Assembly (NCBI GenBank): GCA_910576335.1
Contig: CAJTIU010000041.1
Span: 1 to 37,051, forward strand
From: Lachnospiraceae bacterium
GTDB taxonomy: Bacteria > Bacillota > Clostridia > Lachnospirales > Lachnospiraceae
DNA: 37,051 bases
Direction of reading: 5' to 3'
The notes under the pieces are model-generated. The model had not been told where the DNA came from, made no database searches, and was given only the letters and a program-made list of their open reading frames with translations. Positions 31,597-37,051 of the stretch are shown one piece after another (position 1 is the stretch's first letter; each line of letters starts with the position of its first letter). A program made the translations under genes and the position numbers.

Positions 31597-33970
31597 TGCT
31601 TCCCGCATAAAGCCGTCCAGGAAAGGCGGCTTTTTCAGTGGGCTTAAATCGGACGCCCCGCAGACGGTCCAGCAGAGCATTCCCTATAAGGAAATGTACC
31701 GGGATGGGATCTGCCGGCTGACGGATAAGCTCTACACCAAGACGGTGCAGTTTTTTGACATTAACTACCAGCTCGCACAGGCGGATGACAAGGCGCAGAT
31801 TTTTGAGGGCTACTGTGATTTCCTCAATTATTTTGACGCTTCGATCCATGTGCAGCTTACCTTCATCAACCAGCGTGCAAATATGCAGGATTTCGCCCGC
31901 AGTATCGACATCCCCATCCGCGGCGACGAATATGACGGAATCCGCAGGGAGTATGGGGATATGTTAAAGGGCCAGCTCCAAAAAGGCAACAACGGCCTTA
32001 CCAAGCGGAAATATATCACTTTCGGCATTGAGGCCGACGACCTTCGCACCGCGAAGATGCGCCTGGAGCGGATCGAGGCCGATGTGCTGGCGAATTTCAA
32101 AGCCCTGGGAGCGCATGCAAAGCCACTTAATGGGCTGGAACGCCTGGAGGTTCTTCACAGCCAGCTCCACCCGGACGGGCAGGAAAAGTTTCATTTTGTC
32201 TGGGCGGACCTGCCGAAAACCGGGCTTTCCACAAAGGATTTTATTTCGCCCTCCGGCCTGTCGTTCTCAAATGACGGAAAGACTTTCCGGGTAGCCGACC
32301 ATTCCGGGGCGGTGTCTTTTTTGCAGATTTTAGCGCCGGAGCTGACGGACCGGCTGCTGGCGGAGCTCCTTGACCTGGACGACGCCGTGACGGTGAACCT
32401 GCATATCCAGTCCATCGACCAGGCCCAGGCGATCAAGAACATCAAGCGCAAAATGTCAGACCTGCAGAAAATGACCATAGAGGAACAGAAGAAAGCGGTC
32501 CGTGCCGGGTATGACATGGACATCATACCTACCGACCTTGCCACCTATGGCGAAGAAGCAAAAAATCTCTTGCAGGATTTGCAGAGCCGGAATGAGCGGA
32601 TGTTTTTAGTCACGGTACTGGTGGAGAACATCGCGCCGAAACGCCAGAAGCTGCTTAATGACATCCTGTCTGCCTCCGGCATTGCGCAGAAATATAACTG
32701 TGCCCTGAAACGTCTGGACTTCCAGCAGGAACAGGGGCTTATGTCCTCCCTTGCATTAGGGCTGAACCAGATTGAGATTGAGCGGGGGCTTACGACCAGC
32801 AGCACCGCCATTTTCGTGCCGTTCACGACCTGCGAGCTGTTCCAGGAGGGCGAGGCGCTTTATTATGGCCTGAACGCTTTAAGCAACAACCTGATCATGG
32901 CGAACCGCAAGAACTTAAAGAACCCCAACGGCCTGTTCTTAGGCACGCCCGGCAGCGGCAAGTCCTTCTCTGCAAAGCGTGAGATCGTCAACGTGTTCCT
33001 TTTAACGGAGGATGACATCATCATTGCAGACCCGGAAAATGAGTACGGGCCTTTGGTACAGCAGTTCGGCGCCCAGGGGCAGGTCATTGATATTTCCCCG
33101 ACTTCCACCAACTACATCAACCCGATGGACATTAACCTGGACTATTCGGACGATGAAAACCCCATCACGCTGAAAAGCGATTTTATCCTGTCCCTGTGCG
33201 ACCTGGTGATCGGCGGCAAGGAGGGGCTTTCCCCGATTGAAAGGACCATCATTGACCGCTGCACAAGGCTGGTGTACCGGGATTACCTGCAGGACCCGCG
33301 CCCGGAGAATATGCCGGTCCTGGGAGACCTGTACGGGCTGCTTTTGAAACAGTCCGAGCCGGAGGCGCAGAATATCGCCACGGCGCTGGAAATCTACGTG
33401 AACGGCTCCCTGAATGTATTCAATCACAGGTCCAACATTGATATGAACAACCACCGGGTACTCTGCTTCCAGTTAAAGTCTCTGGGCAAGGCCCTGAAAG
33501 AGATCGGCCTTTTGATTATGCAGGACGCCGTGTGGAACCGTGTCACGGCCAACCGCTCCAAGCATAAGACGACCTGGTTCTATGTTGACGAATTCCATCT
33601 CCTTCTGAAAGGCCAGACCGGAAGTTTCAGCGTGGAAATCTGGAAACGGTTCAGGAAATGGGGCGGCATACCGAGCGGCCTGACGCAGAACGTGAAGGAC
33701 CTGCTGGCCTCCCGTGAGATCGAGAATATCTTTGAGAACTCGGATTTTATCTACATGCTGAACCAGGCCCAGGGGGACCGGCAGATTCTGGCGAAGCAGC
33801 TGGGGATTTCCCCGCACCAGCTTTCCTATGTGACCCATTCCGGCCCCGGCGAGGGGCTTCTGTTCTTCGGGAATGTGATTATCCCCTTTGTCGATCATTT
33901 TCCGAAGGATACCCTGCTGTACAGCGTACTTACAACACGGCCTGATGAAGTGGCGGGGACGAAGGCATGA
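31496..33970 (+). CDS. VirB4-like conjugation ATPase
   Basis: 824 aa, the main ATPase energising the mating channel. The N-terminal part carries TcpF/CagE-like features, and the C-terminal ATPase domain has Walker A GTPGSGKS (483-490), the IIADPENEYGPL block, Walker B-type TTWFYVDEFHLLL and the late motif SGLTQNVKDLL. It starts with TTG, AAGGAGG 9 nt upstream, inside the prgI reading frame. This 101-nt overlap suggests fixed stoichiometry with PrgI. The first 45 residues are unusually basic because they share DNA with the basic PrgI tail. Confidence 0.95.
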   Translation: MPKTRQQEAQEKRLQRNIRQAKKARADAKTGGRNASRIKPSRKGGFFSGLKSDAPQTVQQSIPYKEMYRDGICRLTDKLYTKTVQFFDINYQLAQADDKAQIFEGYCDFLNYFDASIHVQLTFINQRANMQDFARSIDIPIRGDEYDGIRREYGDMLKGQLQKGNNGLTKRKYITFGIEADDLRTAKMRLERIEADVLANFKALGAHAKPLNGLERLEVLHSQLHPDGQEKFHFVWADLPKTGLSTKDFISPSGLSFSNDGKTFRVADHSGAVSFLQILAPELTDRLLAELLDLDDAVTVNLHIQSIDQAQAIKNIKRKMSDLQKMTIEEQKKAVRAGYDMDIIPTDLATYGEEAKNLLQDLQSRNERMFLVTVLVENIAPKRQKLLNDILSASGIAQKYNCALKRLDFQQEQGLMSSLALGLNQIEIERGLTTSSTAIFVPFTTCELFQEGEALYYGLNALSNNLIMANRKNLKNPNGLFLGTPGSGKSFSAKREIVNVFLLTEDDIIIADPENEYGPLVQQFGAQGQVIDISPTSTNYINPMDINLDYSDDENPITLKSDFILSLCDLVIGGKEGLSPIERTIIDRCTRLVYRDYLQDPRPENMPVLGDLYGLLLKQSEPEAQNIATALEIYVNGSLNVFNHRSNIDMNNHRVLCFQLKSLGKALKEIGLLIMQDAVWNRVTANRSKHKTTWFYVDEFHLLLKGQTGSFSVEIWKRFRKWGGIPSGLTQNVKDLLASREIENIFENSDFIYMLNQAQGDRQILAKQLGISPHQLSYVTHSGPGEGLLFFGNVIIPFVDHFPKDTLLYSVLTTRPDEVAGTKA

Positions 33971-34010
33971 GGAAACAAAAATACCCTGAAAGCGATTGGA
34001 GGTGAGGGCA

Positions 34011-36899
34011 ATGGCGCGTGACAGGAATTTTCAGAGGAAACAGAAAGATGCCCGGATGCCGGCGCGGGATTCCCACGGGGAGGACCGCATGGCGGCCCGG
34101 CAGGGAGAGCCGGATTATGACCTGCGCCGGGCAAGGGACGCCCCTTCTTCCGGCACTTCAAGGAACCGCAGGCAGGCGGCGCCGGTGCAGACGGAAACTT
34201 ATGGATCAGATATATTTGCCGGTTGCGAAAACAGTGATACGGCAGCACAGGATTCTCCTATTCAGGTTTTTCCCGGACAGGAACCAACCGGATCAGAGCC
34301 ATACGCACCGGAAACCGGGCCAAAGGATTCCGGGCGGGGCAGCCAGGCACAGGGCAATGCCGTTTTCCGGGATTCCCGGCAGGAGGAACCCAGACAGGCG
34401 GATTTCAGTCAGGGGAGCCCAGGGAGGCGCAATGCTGCTTACCAGAATTTCAAGCAGGAAGAACCCAGACAAGCAGATTTCAGCCAGGAGAGCCCAGGGA
34501 GACGCAATGCCGCTTACCAGAATTTCAGGCAGGAAGAATCCCCACAGGAGAATTCCAGACAGACAGTTTTTGCAGAACACGGTCCGAAAGGTGCGGATTC
34601 CCGGTATGGGAAACTATTTCAGGAAGGAGCCGGGGCACAGAAAGGGGAAGAAAAATCCGGCCAGGCAGGACACCGGAACCGGACACGGCAGCATGGTAAT
34701 AAATACCAACAGCGCTTTCAGGAGGCGGCAAAAGCCGGGGAACCTCAGGAGAAACCGCCGGAGGCAGCCGAAGGAGAACCAAAACGGCCTTCCAAGCTGG
34801 AATTTACCGCTGACGAACTCCCACCGGAAACAGCGGATAAGAAGCTCACGAAAGCCCGACGGAAGGCAGAACGGACAGCGGAAAAACTGGAACAGGCGGA
34901 AAACCGCCTTCCTGCCCGCCGTAAGCTGCGGATGGAAACATCTTCTGATCCCGATACGGGCAAAGCCAAAAAGCGCCTGAAATTTGAAAAGGAGGTGAAA
35001 TCCCAGCGGGCCCATGTCAAGGGTCCCGTTCCGATGCGCCCGGTAAAGGCCGGCGCAAATATGGCGGTGGGTTACGCCCATAAAAAGATTTACCAGGCAG
35101 AGAATGAAAATGTCGGCATTAAAGCGGCCCACCGCACCGAGCTTGTAAGCGAATCGGGGCTGCGTATGGCATATCACAGGCATAAGACGGCGCCGTACCG
35201 CAGGGTGGCAAAATTACAGCAGAGATCAGCCAGGGCCAATGCCCGGCTTGCCTACCGGCAGACCCTGCATGACAGCCCGGAACTGAAGAAAAACCTTCTT
35301 GCCCGGATGTGGCAGAAACAAAAGATAAAACGCCAGTATGCCAAAGCAGCCAGAGAAGCGAAAAAAGCGGGAAAGCGTGCAAAGAACACCGCCGTTACCA
35401 CGGAAAAGATCGCTGCCGGCGTGGTCCATGCCGTCAGGCGCCACCCGGTCATATGCGGGATCGTGCTCCTGCTCCTTTTGGTATTTTTCCTGATCGCGTC
35501 CCTGATTTCTTCCTTTTCCAACCTGGGGGCCGGAGGGCTGGGCAGCCTTGCAGCCTCTACCTATCTGGCGGACGATGCGGACATCAACAATGCGGAGCTT
35601 GCTTATACCGAGTGGGAAACGGACCTGCAGATGCAGATTAACCGTGTGGAATCGGACCGGCCCGGCTATGACGAGTACCGCTATAATATCGGCCCCATTG
35701 AGCATGATCCCTATGTCTTAATGGGGTACCTCACTTCTGCCTATCAGAATTTTACCTATGCGCAGATCGAGGGTGTCCTCCGGGAGCTGTTTAACGGGCA
35801 GTATTCCCTGTCTTTTTCAGAAGAAACGGAAACCCGCTACCGGACAGAAACCAGCGTTGACCCGGAGACCGGCGAGGAAACAGAGGAAGAAGTGCCTTAT
35901 GAGTGGCACATCCTGAATGTAACGCTTACTTCTACGCCGCTTGAAAACCTGGTTGTTTCACGCATGAACCCAGACCAGAAGGAAATCTGCGAGATTCTGT
36001 TGCAGACCAAAGGCAACCGGCAGTATGTGAAAAATGTATTTGGCACGAACTGGCTGCCCTATGTCACCAGCTACTACGGCTACCGGGTACACCCGATCAG
36101 CGGGGGAAAGAACTACCATACCGGCGTTGACATCGGGATGCCCCAGGGCACGGAGATTTTAGCCGGGCATGACGGCACGGTCACGCTGGCCGGTGAAGCC
36201 GGCGGATACGGCCTGTGCGTTGCCATTGAGGGCGAGGCTTATGAGGGGCGCTCCCTTACCACCAAATACGGCCACTGTTCACAGATTTTTGTATCTGCCG
36301 GACAGGAGGTAAAGGCCGGGGATGTGATCGCGAAGGTCGGCAGCACCGGAAATTCCACCGGGCCGCACCTGCACCTGGAGGTGCTGGTTGACGGCCAGTA
36401 TATGAACCCGTTGTATTTTGCCGATACCGGCGATACCAGCGAGCGGCATTTACCGGAGGCAGGCGCAGGCGGCGGAGGGAACTATTTTGACTATGACGTC
36501 CCGCCGGAGGCCCTTGCAGATGAAAAATTTGCCGCCATGCTCGCGGAGGCCGAAAAGTATTTAGGCTATCCGTATGTATGGGGAGGCGCAAGCCCTTCCA
36601 CTTCCTTTGACTGTTCCGGCTATGTTTCCTGGGTAGTCAACCATTGCGGCGTGGGCTGGAACTTCGGACGGCTTACCGCAGACGGGCTTTTAGGCGTGTG
36701 CACGCCTGTATCAAGCGCGGATGCAAGGCCCGGCGACCTGATATTCTTCCAGGGCACCTACAATACCAGCGGCGCAAGCCATGTGGGAATCTATGTGGGC
36801 AACGGGATGATGATCCACTGCGGGGACCCGATCTCCTACGCAAATATCAACACAAGCTACTGGCAGCAGCATTTTTATACATTCGGGCGTTTATCATGA
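34011..36899 (+). CDS. M23-NlpC/P60 cell-wall hydrolase of the mating apparatus (CD1107-like)
   Basis: 962 aa. A long, polar, low-complexity N-terminus (1-330) includes two and a half 25-residue repeats. A basic region follows, then one membrane helix (about 480-502). The extracellular part has a peptidase M23 domain (H703..D707 and H786-L-H788 as metal ligands) and a C-terminal NlpC/P60 domain with catalytic C868 (FDCSGYVSW) and H924 (SHVGIYVG). This VirB1-like enzyme should open peptidoglycan for the channel. ATG 34011 is chosen because GGAGGTGAG ends just before it. The stop codon lies inside a perfect palindrome. Confidence 0.93.
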   Translation: MARDRNFQRKQKDARMPARDSHGEDRMAARQGEPDYDLRRARDAPSSGTSRNRRQAAPVQTETYGSDIFAGCENSDTAAQDSPIQVFPGQEPTGSEPYAPETGPKDSGRGSQAQGNAVFRDSRQEEPRQADFSQGSPGRRNAAYQNFKQEEPRQADFSQESPGRRNAAYQNFRQEESPQENSRQTVFAEHGPKGADSRYGKLFQEGAGAQKGEEKSGQAGHRNRTRQHGNKYQQRFQEAAKAGEPQEKPPEAAEGEPKRPSKLEFTADELPPETADKKLTKARRKAERTAEKLEQAENRLPARRKLRMETSSDPDTGKAKKRLKFEKEVKSQRAHVKGPVPMRPVKAGANMAVGYAHKKIYQAENENVGIKAAHRTELVSESGLRMAYHRHKTAPYRRVAKLQQRSARANARLAYRQTLHDSPELKKNLLARMWQKQKIKRQYAKAAREAKKAGKRAKNTAVTTEKIAAGVVHAVRRHPVICGIVLLLLLVFFLIASLISSFSNLGAGGLGSLAASTYLADDADINNAELAYTEWETDLQMQINRVESDRPGYDEYRYNIGPIEHDPYVLMGYLTSAYQNFTYAQIEGVLRELFNGQYSLSFSEETETRYRTETSVDPETGEETEEEVPYEWHILNVTLTSTPLENLVVSRMNPDQKEICEILLQTKGNRQYVKNVFGTNWLPYVTSYYGYRVHPISGGKNYHTGVDIGMPQGTEILAGHDGTVTLAGEAGGYGLCVAIEGEAYEGRSLTTKYGHCSQIFVSAGQEVKAGDVIAKVGSTGNSTGPHLHLEVLVDGQYMNPLYFADTGDTSERHLPEAGAGGGGNYFDYDVPPEALADEKFAAMLAEAEKYLGYPYVWGGASPSTSFDCSGYVSWVVNHCGVGWNFGRLTADGLLGVCTPVSSADARPGDLIFFQGTYNTSGASHVGIYVGNGMMIHCGDPISYANINTSYWQQHFYTFGRLS
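34380..34604 (+). repeat. 75-bp in-frame tandem repeats in the cell-wall hydrolase gene
   Basis: Two near-identical 75-bp units (34380-34454 and 34455-34529), each encoding 25 residues beginning QEEPRQADFSQ and ending GRRNAAYQNF, are followed by a more diverged third unit from 34530. The units sit in the cytoplasmic N-terminal part, and copy number could vary between strains. Confidence 0.8.
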
Positions 36900-36916
36900 A
36901 TTCATGATAAACGCCC
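36885..36916 (+). terminator. perfect 32-bp palindrome over the stop codon
   Basis: GGGCGTTTATCATGAA (36885-36900) is followed at once by its exact complement (36901-36916), so the stop codon TGA is inside the stem. With no loop bases it can form a cruciform or hairpin. It may end transcription, although only a mixed AT stretch follows. Confidence 0.55.
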
Positions 36917-36929
36917 TTATCAGAAAAAA

Positions 36930-37002
36930 AGAGTTATCAGAAAAACAATGAGTGAAGCCACTGTTTCAAGAAAACAGCGCAATAAAAATTTCTGATAACT
37001 CT
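36930..37002. repeat. 14-bp inverted repeat enclosing a small hairpin
   Basis: AGAGTTATCAGAAA (36930-36943) and TTTCTGATAACTCT (36989-37002) are perfect complements 45 nt apart; CTGTTT/AAACAG lies between them. No gene is seen from 36917 to the window end. AGGC/GCCT with a T-run at 37016-37033 may be a weak terminator. Confidence 0.5.
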
Positions 37003-37051
37003 ATCTGATTATTTTAGGCCGCAAAGCCTTTTTAATAGTTCTTCATTGCTG

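Larger units (their letters stand above)
16431..37051 (+). mobile_element. integrative and conjugative element, Tn1549/CTn-like, left part
   Basis: From about 16.43 kb the DNA becomes GC-rich and almost all genes are on one strand with short spacers or overlaps. The order initiator, TOPRIM protein, polyvalent-domain proteins, PcfB, VirD4, Maff2, VirB6, SpoVG-like, MT-A70, PrgI, VirB4, NlpC/P60 is that of Firmicutes ICEs of the Tn1549/CTn type. The left boundary is inferred from the truncation of the integrase fragment. The right end, relaxase, recombinase and cargo are beyond the window. Confidence 0.85.

Noticed and set aside
16431..37051. Relaxase, antibiotic resistance or other cargo genes in the ICE
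   Set aside because: None of the frames shows relaxase or resistance motifs. If present they lie to the right of the window.

Overview
The window looks like the chromosome of a gut Lachnospiraceae (Clostridia) bacterium carrying the left part of an integrative and conjugative element (ICE). Reasons: strong AGGAGG-type ribosome binding sites, frequent TTG starts, TTG(A/C)A-TATAAT promoters with 17-nt spacers, a GHKL kinase, DUF1847 and PilZ genes of clostridial type, and a Tn1549/CTn-like conjugation operon. The left 16 kb is visibly AT-richer than the right 20 kb, which is GC-rich and almost fully coding on the + strand.

Region 1 (1-7 kb) is a scarred accessory zone. It holds a GHKL sensor kinase preceded by a 97% identical orphan copy of its own 3' end. 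Next is a convergent two-gene unit: an ABC-type ATPase followed by a small protein with a PD-(D/E)XK-like motif, a candidate uncharacterised defence system. Then come an IS remnant with terminal inverted repeats and a frameshifted transposase, a LysR regulator, and a LysE exporter cut off by an IS3-family fragment.

Region 2 (7-15 kb) is ordinary chromosome: a PLP-dependent CobD/HisC-like enzyme, a small membrane protein, a DUF1847 protein, a PilZ protein, and a hybrid histidine kinase overlapping an orphan sugar-type solute-binding lipoprotein. The spacers are unusually rich in palindromic elements. A roughly 150-bp GTTACTATT...AATAGTAAC family has two full and two degenerate members. Two different roughly 165-bp near-full-length palindromes flank the membrane protein gene. 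A GGGGACGGGG palindrome occurs twice.

Region 3 (15.2-16.2 kb) is a tRNA cluster: Ser(CGA) on -, then Glu(TTC), Thr(TGT), Met(CAT), Asp(GTC), Val(TAC) and Leu(TAA) on +. An internal terminator splits the + strand genes into two groups. Directly beyond tRNA-Leu lies the 3' end only of a tyrosine integrase gene, so tRNA-Leu was probably an older integration site that a second element later entered.

Region 4 (about 16.4 kb to the end) is the ICE. It begins with a structured leader, then a replication/accessory module (helix-turn-helix/DUF6017-type initiator, DUF3991-TOPRIM primase-like protein, small HTH protein, coiled-coil protein). A block of proteins with polyvalent-protein domains follows (LPD1-like zincin, DUF3846-YodL and others). 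The mating apparatus comes last: PcfB, VirD4 coupling ATPase, Maff2, VirB6-like channel protein, SpoVG-like protein, MT-A70 methyltransferase, PrgI, VirB4 and an M23-NlpC/P60 cell-wall hydrolase. The maff2 gene is interrupted by an ORF-less group I intron, the clearest unusual RNA feature here. No relaxase, intact integrase or cargo resistance gene lies inside the window; they would be to the right.
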